From the NCBI GenBank assembly GCA_030734395.1, contig JAUZTG010000027.1, forward strand, positions 84,687-148,686: a stretch of DNA of 64,000 nucleotides. Direction: 5' to 3'. Source of the DNA: Sarocladium kiliense. Its lineage: Eukaryota; Ascomycota; Sordariomycetes; Hypocreales; Sarocladiaceae. Below, piece by piece: positions 11,265 to 23,499 of this stretch (position 1 is its first letter; each line of letters starts with the position of its first letter). The notes under the pieces were generated by a model that made no database searches, was not told the origin of the DNA, and worked only from the letters and a program-made list of their open reading frames with translations. The translations under genes were made by a program, and so were the position numbers.

Positions 11265-13414
11265 ATGAGCAGGGAGGGCAGTCTAGTCTCGGCCCGTCCG
11301 CCATGGGCTGCCTTCATTGATCTGGGGTCTTCCTCAACGAGGGTCATGGTTCGCCAGGAAGTCGAGACAGGCTCCACAGATGCAAGCTTTCCGGCTGCCG
11401 AGCCCGTGAGAGGATACCCCGGCATCAAAGCCTCCAGCACAAGGAACAAGTGGACTGTCACTTCAGTGCTGAGCCAGGTCGTTGTCTACCCAGATGGCTC
11501 TCTCCATGCTGGCTTTGACGAGATTCCCTGCGCCGACAGTGAGCACGAGGATAGCGGTCCCGTCACCGTGCGAAACCTCAAGGCGCTGTTCGGAGATGCA
11601 GGTGATAATCCATGCCAGGTTGCGGCGGCTGCGCAGCTTGAGAAGGCTGGCGTGACAGATGATGTTGTGCTTGTGGAGTTCTTCGACATGCTTCACAAGG
11701 TGATCCATGCCTTCATCAACGACAATGTGCGCACCGGTCGAATCACCCGCCTGTATATCGCCATGTCGTACTTCACGGGAGAGGACAGATACGACTAGGA
11801 AACCTCGTCGCCAACAGTCGTCTTGGCGAAGGCCTTGATGTGGACAAGGACGTTGTCTTCGTCTTCGAGCCGGTTGCTGTTTGTCGGGCGGTTTCTTCCG
11901 ATACTGGTGTGCTTGCTCGACGCTTTCGCGAGCATGAGAAGATGGATATGTCGGTCCTTGTCTTGGACCTTGGTGGCTACACTGCGGTATGCTTCCGACT
12001 CTGCTCTTACGCTTGCTTTGCTTACCTATCGAGTTCAGGATATTCAGGGTATGTGGCTCACACAGGCCGTGGCTCCCAATTCCAACGACAGCAGTACCCA
12101 GCCTCGATCGAACGACCCTGCCATCATACTCGGCACAGTTGCAGAGTCTCGCGCATGTGGCGCCGAACATGTTTGGGACAGCGTCGCCAACGAGCTCCGC
12201 AGCAACGGTAGCCTTGACACTGGCACAGTCGAGCGACGACTACGTGCCGCGGCCGAGCAGGCCATCATGAACGGGGACGACGGCGAAGGTGAGGGTGAGA
12301 ACAGCGACAACAACGCCAGTAGTGGCGATCTCAACACTAGCGATCTCAGCCTTCTGCGCCAGCATGGCATCACGGACCTACCAGCACGGTTCCTCGCGGC
12401 ATTCAACCCAGCTCTGGACTTGATTTCGCAGAGCCCTCGTGATGATTACGACTATGCTATCGTCACAGGCCAGGTCGCCAATAATCCTAAGTTGAAAGCC
12501 GCTATTATGGCCCGGTTTAGCTCCGCAGGTTGGGATCCTAGTAAGGTGCACGTCATTCAGACGGGCCCAGATACGGTCATTCGTGGCCTGACTCAGCTTC
12601 CGACCATTGGCCACGGGACCAACAGGATCGGGGCCTGGCTCAAAGATCACTATGTCGGCTTTGCGGGACTGCCGAGCAGCTTCGCGCACAAGAACGTGGC
12701 ACCGTCGTCTGCTGTGAATAACCCCACCAACAGTCAGAGCAGTCAGACGACTTCTAAAGTGCCTTGTCTGCGCCATGGCCAGACTGACGTGGACAGCGTC
12801 CAAGGCCAGCTTACCTGTCTGTCAATGAAGGTGAGGCTGCAATGCTGTCATTTGTCTTGCTGAAATGTGACCTAATTGCTCATATACACGCACAGGGCAG
12901 ATCCATACGAGCAGGCGCAAAGTTCACGTTCACAATCAGGCAATACGTCCCATGGCTTGTCGACAAACCTAAGCTCACCGTCCAGAATGTGGCCTCGGCG
13001 CTCAACACGTTGACCTGGCAGCTCGGCATCGCTCGACCCAACGCCCGCCCCGAGGCCCGAGGCCCAACTAAAAAACGCCGGCGAACCCGGGAAGTACAGT
13101 GGGCTACCGTCCCTTACGACATCACGATTGGTAATGTCTGCGCTTGGCTGGAACTTCCTTCCGCTACGAAGATGGCGCGAGCCATCGTATCGAGCAAGGA
13201 CAAGCATGCTGAGGTTTGCCTGCACGTGACGGTGGTCTTCACAACACCAGTCGACTTTAAGGCCGTTGCGTCGGTCGAGTTTGGGGACATGAAGTTTGCG
13301 TCCAAGGAGAGTCAGCAATTGTCCCATGAGATTCGGTTTGAGTTTGGTAGCGAGTTTCCTTGTCTTTGGACTGTTCATGAGCAAGAGGAGGAGGAGGAGG
13401 AGGAAGAGGAGTAG
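11265..13414 (+). pseudogene. HSPA12/Hsp70-like actin-fold ATPase, frameshifted
   Basis: Exons are 11265-11986, 12039-12830 and 12896-13414, with 52- and 65-bp GT-AG introns in phase 0. The N-terminus carries the phosphate-binding loop FIDLGSSST. The second phosphate motif LDLGGYTA sits just before intron 1. TGQVANNPKL matches the region before the adenosine loop of HSPA12-type proteins. The C-terminus contains a beta-rich segment and ends in a Glu run encoded by a (GAG)n repeat. Exon 1 is broken: the first frame stops at 11796, while the family-like sequence resumes in the +2 frame from about 11786 (QIRLGNLVANSRLG). One indel near 11780-11787 therefore separates two otherwise good halves. 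Either this is a young pseudogene or the assembly has a one-base error. Fungal relatives are usually single ATPases of unknown client, so no role is assigned. Confidence 0.7.
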
Positions 13415-14373
13415 CAGTAGCAACAGTCTTTGCGCATGCGTGACCGGGAAAGTGAGAGAGGCCGAGTACTTTGTCGTTATCAGCGTACAGATAAATGGCG
13501 TCGAGGAGATACCCTTCTTGGATTTTGCTTCTGGCGTTCTTGGTCTCGCTGAGATTGAATAAAGTCGGTACAACACATGTGTCTCCGAAGTGAACCTGCA
13601 ACAAGCTGTCCAGCAAGACGGGCAACATGCGTCCGCTCACTAGATGCGGCCAGGCCGATGTCTTTTGTCCCCATCTCTATACCACAGCAATGGATGAGGG
13701 CTGACTGATTGGGTTTCCAGGATAGCAGTCGCTCACAGCGAAAAGAATCATCAGGACTTGTAGTTATTAGGCAGGATTCATCTGGCAAAACATTTGTCGT
13801 TCATCATGTCCTGGGGTTCGCTCGAGTTACGTGGGATCTTGAGTGCTAACAACAGCGAGCATGGTGTTCAGCATGCATGTTTGGCAAGAAGTAGACGACA
13901 AGGACGAGATCTCAGTACCGAAGCAAAGATCTGACATAGATCCTTGGCCCATTCCACACAAAGGAACTCTGAAGCAGGCCTTGAAGCGCGGCAGCGAGCT
14001 AGAAGTCAAGCTTCAGCGCTATAATCAGCTAGCTCTGAGAAGATAGTGCAAGACTCTGTATCCAAGTCTAGGAAGCGATGACAATGGGACAGGGTATGTC
14101 CGTGTGGGATGACGGAGGCTCCCACTTCAAAACAAATTACACGAAGGTCTCCCTTCTCAAGGAGCTCCCGGCCTTCCTGGCTGCTAAAAGTGGCCGATGA
14201 GGTAGTCCCGAAGTGAACAGTGGGCTGAGGGAGAGACCGGCCTGGCCTGGGGACAGTTTATGTGAAGTCACAATTCTCACAGCCAACACTAGGTGCGTGA
14301 CCAGCATCCTGGTGAAAGAGAACATCAGTCTGGGCCGTCTGGATGTCTGTATATGGGCTTCTCTCTTTGAGTC
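13415..14373. other. Intergenic, no gene seen
   Basis: Only short frames without motifs or splice support are present here, on both strands. Confidence 0.45.
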
Positions 14374-14973
14374 GTGGCTGAACACATCTATGAGGTTTGC
14401 ATGAGGCTTTTCGCCGTTCTGTTCAGCACTCAAATTCAACAGGTAATTTTGCGCCCTGGGAATGTTCAGCAACATGAGAACGGACTCGCTTGTCAAAGAA
14501 GCTGTGGTCGCTGGACCGGCCTGGCCGAGGTTATACTGGACAAGGCTATCTGCCATACGTCCGTTCCCATGAAGGACACACTCGGTGAAATTCTGTGCAC
14601 AGAGCAGAGACGGGAGAGGAGGGTCAACTGGCGCGCAATTCCATTAGACAAGAAAAGGTATCTGACCATGAAGATCACCGAGGCCTTGGTGCATCTTTAC
14701 GGAAGTCCACTCAGTTGGGATGTCGACTCTATCTACGGCACAGAGATCAAGATCGAAAGCAGTCTTGGGAGCAGCGTGCATCGAGCAACTCCCGACCAGG
14801 ATCAGTTAAAGGTACAGTATCTCTTCTGGTCCTTACCGCTAAAGCTACTCGAGCTTATACTTGAGGAGAGCGTTCACGTTTGTGATAAAGAGCTGGAGGA
14901 GGGAATCAAACGAGCCACTACTCTATATGTCTTTGATTTGGTATCTGGAATATATAGACACAACACACTCTAA
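14374..14973 (+). CDS. Possible small protein of unknown function
   Basis: An open frame of 199 codons, partly overlapped by a 139-codon frame on the other strand. The predicted protein is mixed in composition, with a plausible amphipathic C-terminal helix and no recognisable domain, signal peptide or membrane segment. No intron signals extend it convincingly. I list it because it is the longest open frame between 13.4 and 17.7 kb. It could equally be chance. Confidence 0.2.
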   Translation: MAEHIYEVCMRLFAVLFSTQIQQVILRPGNVQQHENGLACQRSCGRWTGLAEVILDKAICHTSVPMKDTLGEILCTEQRRERRVNWRAIPLDKKRYLTMKITEALVHLYGSPLSWDVDSIYGTEIKIESSLGSSVHRATPDQDQLKVQYLFWSLPLKLLELILEESVHVCDKELEEGIKRATTLYVFDLVSGIYRHNTL

Positions 14974-17658
14974 CGGCACGGCTGCGATCAGTATCAGTAT
15001 CAGTATCTCGGGTAACTTCTCGCTATTCCTCCCAATGCTGATCGTCGGGATATAACCTGGTCTTCAGCGGATTACTTTAACTTACCCTGTACCTCTCCTT
15101 CCAACAAACGACACACGGGCTTTTACTCGCGTCGGTTCGTCGGCTCTTCTCGGTTTGCTGATTCGCAGCCTCGCCTCATCTCTCCAAGACTGAAGCCAAT
15201 ACCATTGTTCACATACAGGAGAGAAGACCTGCGCGTGTGCCACAGACTCAACCTTGTCAGCGAAGCGACCTGAACACGTCGAATGGTCCGTCTAATCGCA
15301 ATCAAACGACTGTCTGTCCCAAGCTGAGACTTTCCTCGCAAGGCACAAAACATACAAACACAAACACACCCACACACACACACACACGACACACACGACA
15401 CACAACTACTCTCGCCGTTGTTTACCCTGAGTCTTTGCCACACGATCATAGACTCTCGCCTCTCCGACGCAACTCTTTCCCTGAAGTCCGTGCAGAAACG
15501 TTGGGGCCCCATCTGCCGAGATTGACGGGAACGGGTTGTGGAAGCTGAGACCGGGACCGAGATTGATGGCTTGGTTGCACAACGTTGAGCAAGGCTTGGG
15601 CATCATGCTCAGTCATTGTCTTTAATGGATGGATGGTATGTAAGGCAGGAATGGACTGCTCTGACTTCTCTGACTTCTGCGGACGGACGAATGCTGATGG
15701 TCACTTCCTCTACGAAAGGCCAGGCAATACGCATTCGAATCACAGCACGCCTCTTCTGTCGACGTCTCTGTCTCTGCTGTATTTATGGGCTACACACTCA
15801 AACGCACACACGTACACGCAAACCACGCCCGTGCCTACAATGAGCATGTCTTTCTACTGATGAGCCTAGGCGCCTGGGCTCGGGCAGTCAGACATACTCG
15901 TTACCGGCACAATATCTACTACCCGCCCTACTGATGGCCCATGGCCTCCCTTGGCTTCAGGGCCGAGCATGGCACAATGTCTACTTAGCGTTCCGCTGAT
16001 GGTCCCTGGCCTTTTCTGGCTTCATGGCCGGGCAGGACGGAAACCTCCCCTAACCCATGGGCCGGTTCACTTAGGACTGGAAACAATTTCTCACCACCAC
16101 CACCACCACTACATATTGCTACCAAACAGCGCCCATGGGTTGGGGGAGGGTTAGAGGGAAGGCGATGGAGGATAGGAACAAGGTGGTGGATGGGAGGATG
16201 AGAGATGGGATGGATAGACGGCAAGCGGGTTGGTATCAAGGCAGAGAGCAATACAGGCATTTGATACGTCGTGATCTTCTTGTGTCCATAGGAGAAATGT
16301 GAATTGCTTGCATTCCGTGGTATCGGGTACTTGCAGGATGTCTCTCCTAGTCCGAGGTGGGATCCTTACGTACGCGCTCTGGGTCCAGCACACACGAATT
16401 GAATTTCAGTCATTGCCGCTAGCTGCAGGCTGGAGACAGAGGCAGACACAATCAGGTGCTATGGAATATTATGCAGGAATACCTGTACCCGCTGGAGGGT
16501 CTGGAAGGTCTGGTAATACAAGAAGCAGATGGTTGGCTGGCTTAAGGAGCTTGATCACGCAAGCGAAGGCACTTGGTTGAACACCATCACTCTTGGCGAC
16601 CAAGGAGAACCGAAACCATCACCCTTCACGTCCATAAAACACACTTTCACCTGACGTACCTCGCCGATGGGGTGGGGACGAGGCTGTTTTACTATATCAA
16701 CAGGCGTATAGACGCAGCTATCTAGAGTGTCTCGTCCATTTATCTGCAAGGACATCGATGCACACGCTGCCTAAATTAAGCGAGACAATTGGCAAGACAG
16801 ACGCATCCGACAAGGCCTTCATACTCAAAGAGTTCAACATCCCTCGGGAGCCTTCTGGCACCTTATCACCGCTGCAGCCTATTTTTCTCCTGGTTAACTA
16901 TGTTTGTAACAGCTATTAATATGTTAGTTAAAATTATTCGTATATTTATAACCTCTACTGCGTATCTACGCAACCTGATCTAAAGTCCGACTTGTAGTAC
17001 TACTACTAGTCTCTGTAATAACTAATTCAGCCACCTACTGAGCTAGTATTATATTATTATCTTAATATACTAGATATGCTATGCTGGGCTTCGCCCTCTA
17101 TGCCTTCACGCATCATCTCATTTGGGATACAGTTCTTACAGGTTAGTCTTGACTCCAGTAAGTGCACGCCAGGTTGCTATTCAGCGTCGATGGATGGTCT
17201 TCCCCCAGCTTCCTGGCACTGCCACACGATTTTGATCAGCATCCTACGAAGACGGCGCTCGAACGGGGCTTACCCAACCCATAGACTTTTCTCGTGCGCG
17301 TTTTCGATAGGATGCAGGATGTATGCCATATGATATAGATATGCTGGTAGTTTTACGTGTTGCCCAACCATTGGTGGTCGTCAGCTTGGCAGCATGGGCT
17401 CACCACCAATCGCGGCAGGCCGATATAGGCACCTGCAGGCGCTGGGGCACTTGACCCTGTGTGGTGCGGCTTAAAATTACTGTCGTCCTTGCCCAGGACC
17501 AGCCCGATAAGGCTGTCTTTGACTGGCAATAGGACCTTCAAATCCTGCCCTATGGTTTGCTTTTGACCACCAGCTTCTGATCACCAACGCTTAACTTTGA
17601 AACCCCGCCTGGTTGACGGGCGCACTATAACCGACGAGGAACAGACGGCTCCGAGGAG
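14974..17658. other. Gene-free stretch with simple repeats
   Basis: It contains an AGTATC repeat near 14991-15006, the (CA)n run at 15366-15403, a CACCAC run near 16093-16110 and an AT-rich patch at about 16880-17080. The open frames that cross these repeats are low-complexity. No domain was recognised on either strand. Confidence 0.5.
15366..15403. repeat. (CA)n microsatellite
   Basis: An imperfect run of CA dinucleotides interrupted by CGA triplets. It causes the artificial Thr/His-rich and Cys/Val-rich frames seen on the two strands here. Confidence 0.9.
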
Positions 17659-17682
17659 TTTCGCGAAGCGAAACTATATAAA
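17659..17682 (+). promoter_or_regulatory. TATA box with adjoining 6-bp palindrome
   Basis: TATATAAA lies at 17675-17682, about 90 bp before the receptor start codon. Directly upstream, TTTCGC-GAA-GCGAAA (17659-17673) is a perfect inverted repeat with a 3-bp loop. Together they look like a core promoter beside a dimeric factor site. The factor is unknown. Confidence 0.5.
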
Positions 17683-17769
17683 TTACGACACTTGCCGCCG
17701 CCGACAATCACGACATTGATACCCATCCGCCGATCAATCCCTGCTTCACGTCTTGAAGAGGCACTCGCT

Positions 17770-20700
17770 ATGCCGGATAGGCAGTACGATGCGAATGACT
17801 ACACGGTGGGCTGGGTATGTGTTCTCGTATTAGAGATGGCCGCCGCCAAAGCAATGCTCGACGAGATCCACCCAAACCTATCCGAGCAGGCGCCGGCCGA
17901 CCATAACAGCTATCTCCTTGGCCGGGTCCAGGGACATAATGTTGCGATCGCCTGCGTACCCGTGGGAATGTACGGAACGACAACTGCGGCCACAGTCGTT
18001 AAAGACATGCTGCGTACCTTCAAGTCGATCCGCTTCGGTTTATTAGTTGGGATCGGCAGTGGTGCACCATCGTCACGCCATGATATTCGGCTTGGCGACA
18101 TCGTCGTCAGCCAGCTATCCGAAACGACCGGAGGCGTAATCAAGTATGACCTAGGGAAGAATGGTCGGGAAGGTCAATTTGAACGGACTGGATTGCTCAA
18201 CACGCCGCCTAAGATCTTGTTGACCGCTTTGGGCCGTCTCCAGGCCGACCACTATGTGAGAGACAGCCGCGTCCCCGAATTTCTGGCTGAGAGCCTCCAA
18301 AAATATCCGAAAATGAAGAAGTCATTCAGCTCCCGAGGCGAGTTGACCGACTGTCTGTTCGAGGCAGAATACGAGCATGCCGGCGATAATACTGGGTGTG
18401 AACAATGCGATCATGCGAGGTCTGTGCAACGAGACGCTAGGAAAAACACCGATCCGGTGGTACACTACGGTAATATCGCCTCAGGCAACCTGGTGATCAA
18501 GAATGCCGGCATACGAGACCAGCTGAGCAAGGATCTCGGGGTGCTCTGCTTCGAGATGGAGGCGGCCGGGCTGATGCAGGACTTCCCATGCCTGGTGATC
18601 CGGGGCATTTGCGACTATGCTGACACGCACAAGAACAAGGAGTGGCAAGGGTATGCGGCGGTGGTTGCGGCGGCATTTGCGAAGGAACTTCTTTCCGTCA
18701 TATCACCCGAATGCGTTCTCCAGGAGAAAGCCATCCCTCAGCAGGACTCGGGTGATACTAGATACGAGAACGACAAACAGATCGAATGCCACCGGGCTTT
18801 CAAAACCTCTCGTTACGAAGACTTTAAAAACATCAACCCTGACCGTGTACCAGGCACATGTAAGTGGGTTCTAGAGCATCCAAAGTACCAGAAGTGGCGA
18901 CGGAGCTCACGCGACGACATTCTCTGGATCTCGGCGGACCCTGGCTACGGCAAGTCGGTGCTAGCGAAGGCTCTCATCGACGAGGAGCTTGATAACGCAG
19001 GCGATTACACGGTGTGCTATTTCTTCTTTAAGGACAACGAGGACCAGCATAGTCTTTCCACGGCGCTGTGCGCTGTCCTCTACCAGCTTTTCGGTCGGTC
19101 TCCCCACCTCCTGCGGCACGCGACAAATGCGTTTGAAAAACACGGCCAGAAGCTGCAGAATGAGGTTGACGAACTGTGGCGCATCTTTCTGGCCGCTGCC
19201 ACGGACAGCTCTGCAAATGCCGTGATCTGTGTCCTGGACGCCCTGGACGAATGCCAAGGAGAGGATCGCCGAAAGCTCGTCCGGCTGTTGACAGACTTTT
19301 ATTATCGGCGCACATCAGCGTCGACGGGAAGCTTCCAGCTCAAGCTCCTCGTAACTAGTCGCCCGTACCAGGATATCGAGACCGGCTTTAATCATATTCC
19401 GTCTGAGCTCCCGTTAATTCGGTTAGCGGGCGAAGAGAGCAACGCGAACCTTAGTGAGGAAATCAACCTCGTGATTCGACAAAAGATAGCAGGAGCCGGT
19501 GACACACTTCATCCCGACCAGGATGTGCGCGATGCATTACAACAGAAGCTGCTAGCGACGGAAAATCGGACCTACCTCTGGTTGCACCTCATTTGGGATG
19601 AGCTTGAACAGAGCCGCAAGCATACTAAGAAAGCCTTCTTGAAGAAGATTGGTTCCCTCCCTTCGACAGTGGAGGACGCCTACGAGAGAATCCTGACCAG
19701 GAATAGCCGAGGCGACCAGGAAGAGGCAAAAGTCCTGCTTCACATTGTTATTGGGGCTCGACGACCACTTAGAGTCCGGGAAATGGATGTGGCATTCCAG
19801 CTGGCTGTGGAATCGCTGAATGGTCTACAACATCAGGATCTTGATCTTGATAGCGAGCAATTGAAGGCACGCATTCGAGAGCTCTGTGGGCCTATTGTCT
19901 TGATCAATAATAATCGAGTCCACTTAATAAACCAGACGGCAAAAGAATTCCTGATCGCAAAAGAGGCCTCAGACGCCTCGGCTAATGGTTCTTGGAGACA
20001 CTCCCTTTCAGAACGGCAGTCAAGCAAGATTATGGCGGAAGTCTGTATCCAGTACTTGATATTTCACGATATAAAAGACGAGCGCTATCGTGAGAGAAAG
20101 AGTAACGGAATTCTCATCGATAACTTCCCGCTGCTAGAGTATGCTTCGGTAAATTGGCCGACGCACTATCGCGATATGGACGAGGCTGGTGTGGGCTTGT
20201 TCAGTGCGGACCATCCCTCTACGCTGACGAGCATACGGAGACTGGCGTCAATATATAAGAACCAAGGCCGGTGGTTGGAGGCAGAGAAGCTTGAGGTGCA
20301 AGTGATGGAGACGAGCATGACAAAGCTTGGGACGGACCATCCCTCTACGCTGACAAGCATGACTAGCCTTGCGTTAATATACAGCAACCGGGGCCGGTTA
20401 ACGGAGGCCGAGACGCTTCATCTCCGAGTAATAGACGCTTTCATGACACAACTCGGTCCCGACCATCCAGACACACTGACTGGTATGGCCGACCTAGCAA
20501 TAATATATACTAGTCAAGGACGGTGGGATGATGCAGAACTATTACAGGTCAGGGTCTTAGAGTCAGTCAGGAAAGTTCTCGGGGAAGAACACCCTTCGAC
20601 TCTTAGCGCTCTTGCCAACCTTGCATCAACTTTTCAAAAGCAAAGTCGATGGAAAGAGGCCGAGGAGCTGTTTTTGCGGGTCATACAGACGAAGAAAGTC

Positions 20701-23499
20701 GTGTTTGGTGAGGCGCATCCCGAAACTTTAAACAGCACGGTCAGGTTGGTGCTTCTCCTGGAAGCCAGCGGCCGCTACAAGGAGGCCAAGGACTATCTAG
20801 AGAACATCCTTCAGCTCCAAGAGCGGTTTCTCGGCTTCCATCATGCCAGCACAATCAGTACGCGTCTAATGCGGGAGAGCTTGGTGCTAGCGATGGGTCG
20901 GCATCAGCCTACACGGACTGAATATTCTAACAGCACGTCGTCGGAAGTCCCCGACTCAGTATGGACAGCTGGTGACATCTCCACCGTCCCTACAGATCAG
21001 TCCATTGTCTCGAGGGACAGGCTGACGAACAAGGAGTTCGCTCCCTTGACTTTTTTCAACTATAAACTATCAGGAGGTGGGCCTCGACTGGACCGACCCT
21101 TTGATGATGTCGAATCAGTCAACTCGATCGCGGATGATATCCAGTCCTTGGATGGGTCGCCATCGGAGACGGAGACGGCCGTGGTTTCCTACGTCGTCAA
21201 GACGCTCACTGCTGACTCACAACTTTTCGGCTTATACCGTGAGGCAACACAGAGACTCGAAGAGGCCAAGTTCATCAGGAATCACCGGCGATTGTTGAAG
21301 CTGTTCTACCTTGACCTCCTCCCCGAAGGAAGAACTCGCCAGCAGCAAGTTGCTATCAGCTTTCTACGATCACGAGTCGCCAGAACTCGCGTCTCACAAG
21401 ACATTTATAAAACCCTCAACCCCATGGATAGAAATGAGCGAGAGAAAGTGAGTGTAATCCTTCAGCAGCAGAGGGATACCGCGTTCCTTCTTCAGCGACT
21501 TCTTGATGGTTTGAGCTATGAGACCCCAAATTCTATGCCAGATACCACTCCCTCAGATACTCGGGGGGCAGTTACGGATGACATAGATGTCGACTGTGAA
21601 ACCAGCGGGAGCAGTGAGACCAGTAAGGACAGCAATCTTGACACAAGTGCCGAGAGGAGCCTCTCGTTTCCTAATTTGGATGCGATCGGTGTATTTTTGA
21701 CACATGGACGACCATTTGACTTATTCAAGGAAAATATCCGGCAATTCCTGCATTCTCGTCCCGGGGTATACAACGACCGGTACGAGTTTCAACTTGAATC
21801 TATGCTTCACGCTTCATCAGATGAAGCCCCATCACAAGCCGATTTACAACATCAGTCGATGGACGTTCTAGTGCCAATCCCCAAGGCATCGGAAGAAACA
21901 AAGGTGACGCAAAACGCCACTCAGGACGCACCCAATCTCGATGATGTGACCGCAATAACGGCGGGTCCTGCGGACACAGCCTGCTTCCCTCCATTTATTC
22001 AGACAGCGAAAGGCCTTATGGATCAAACCAACAAAATAAGTAAGAACGCAGGCTACAACGGACCCTCACGGCTCAACGAACGCCTGGCTTGTCTGACATC
22101 CGAGCTTAATCATGCCAGGCCACAAAGAATCGATGTCGAATGCCACCTGTCTGTTTCTTGGCCGGATAAGCTGAAACTTGGCTTAGAGAATTTCACTCAA
22201 GAAGCTTGGAACTGGTGGCCACTCTCTCCACCACGAAAACCCCTGAAATCTGGCGAGGTGAGATTGCGGTGGTTTTGCGTACGTCGACCTTGGCTGGCGT
22301 GTAAGTGACAAGACTAACATAGTTCTAAGAGTTGTCACAAAGAACGCTGGGAGAACGTTCCAGAAACCTTTGGGAGGGAGCTTGTCAAACTGATTGAGAG
22401 ACGACCTGCTTTTGGATGCTTCGGCAGTCCTCAGTTTTCAAATCCGAAGCTAGCATCAAACTCACTAAAAGCCGAGGCTCGCGGCACCAATACCCTCAGA
22501 CGTTCACTCGCCGAGCTTGAGCTTAGCAACACCGACTTTAATGATGCTTCTGGACCGTCCGTGTCCCTTTCTGACCTTGACACTAGACCCACGGAAGTAG
22601 GTTCCAGTCAGCTAGGTACCGGAAACGCATCACGGCCTAGTGCAGCTGCCGAACAACAGCGCATGGGATTACCTAACCCGGCGACGCCGACAGCCCCAGG
22701 GAGCGAACAAGATGACCGAGAACAGCGACGACAAGATCCTTCTAGGGCAAGATATATCGCTCTGATGGTGAACAGCAATAACTTGCGCCTCCACCAGATC
22801 CAGGTGAATTCTCAAAGACCTGACACTCGGGAATTCGCCCGCGAGCTCCAAAACGGATACTATGGACAGCGAGGATTCTGGAGGTATTGGTTTTCAATCC
22901 GCCGCTTCTCACACTGCAATTTCGCCAAATTCGAAAAGTTCCTGCCTAAACGATTTTCTCTTCGCGGATGCGGCCTACCCGAGCAGGACACTCAGCACAA
23001 CGAGAGCTACTATTACGTCCCACGGCCAGCCGAGTGCGAGCCGCCTATCAGCCCGGAGGAGTTCAAACACATCTATCATCAGTACCGGAAGCCTTTCATC
23101 ATCAGGACGAAGTACCAGGGTCTTCCTCTAACAATCCTCATGCAAGCTCCATTCTATAGGCCACGCTTTCTCTGGGTGGAACCTCTTTCTTTCGCAGACG
23201 CTGTCAACCGCCAGCCGACACTCCCTCTAGATACGGTACCGAGAATTCCTCAAAGGCTGTCATATTTCAACGAGTTGAGCGAGGGTAGAATGCCACTATG
23301 GGGAATACACGCAGTGGAGGAGGTCTCTGCGTGCATGGTCTTCATGTACGTGCTGCTGTGCGTTTCGCCAGCGCTAGGGTTTTGCTTCGCGTACATGTTT
23401 GGCTTGAAAAGCGAGACCGTCGACCTTCAGAACCCTACAACGCCATTGGTAATATCTTTGACATCCGCAGCACTGTTCATTTCATGGTTGAAAAAGTGA
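17770..23499 (+). CDS. STAND/NLR receptor: PNP-like, NACHT, TPR, C-terminal membrane spans
   Basis: Exons 17770-22257 and 22330-23499 (72-bp intron, branch site ACTAAC) encode about 1885 aa. Residues ~10-310 resemble a nucleoside phosphorylase fold, with FEMEAAGL and RGICDYADTH, the motifs of the fungal NLR N-terminal PNP domain. NACHT follows: P-loop DPGYGKS near 390, Walker B VLDALDEC near 485, sensor-like LVTSRP, then a winged-helix-like stretch. At ~810-1030 come about five 42-residue kinesin-light-chain-type TPRs (DHPSTLTS...ALIY...GR...EAE). A long acidic linker leads to a conserved fungal C-terminal domain and two hydrophobic segments (~1828-1853, ~1863-1881). Such proteins act in non-self recognition and programmed cell death. 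The membrane tail suggests membrane tethering (inference). I chose the ATG at 17770 because the frame upstream has no ATG. No disabling mutation is seen. Confidence 0.9.

Noticed and set aside
11463..12170. 235-codon minus-strand frame over the HSPA12-like gene
   Set aside because: It covers exon 1, an intron and exon 2 of the plus-strand gene and has no motif of its own.
17692..17769. N-terminal extension of the NLR frame
   Set aside because: It has no ATG (it opens at TTG) and lies just after the TATA box; the ATG at 17770 gives the usual start of the family.
22561..23499. A separate 312-codon gene after the NLR
   Set aside because: It begins with GTG, and the upstream sequence in the same frame joins the receptor through a good intron; it is the receptor's second exon.
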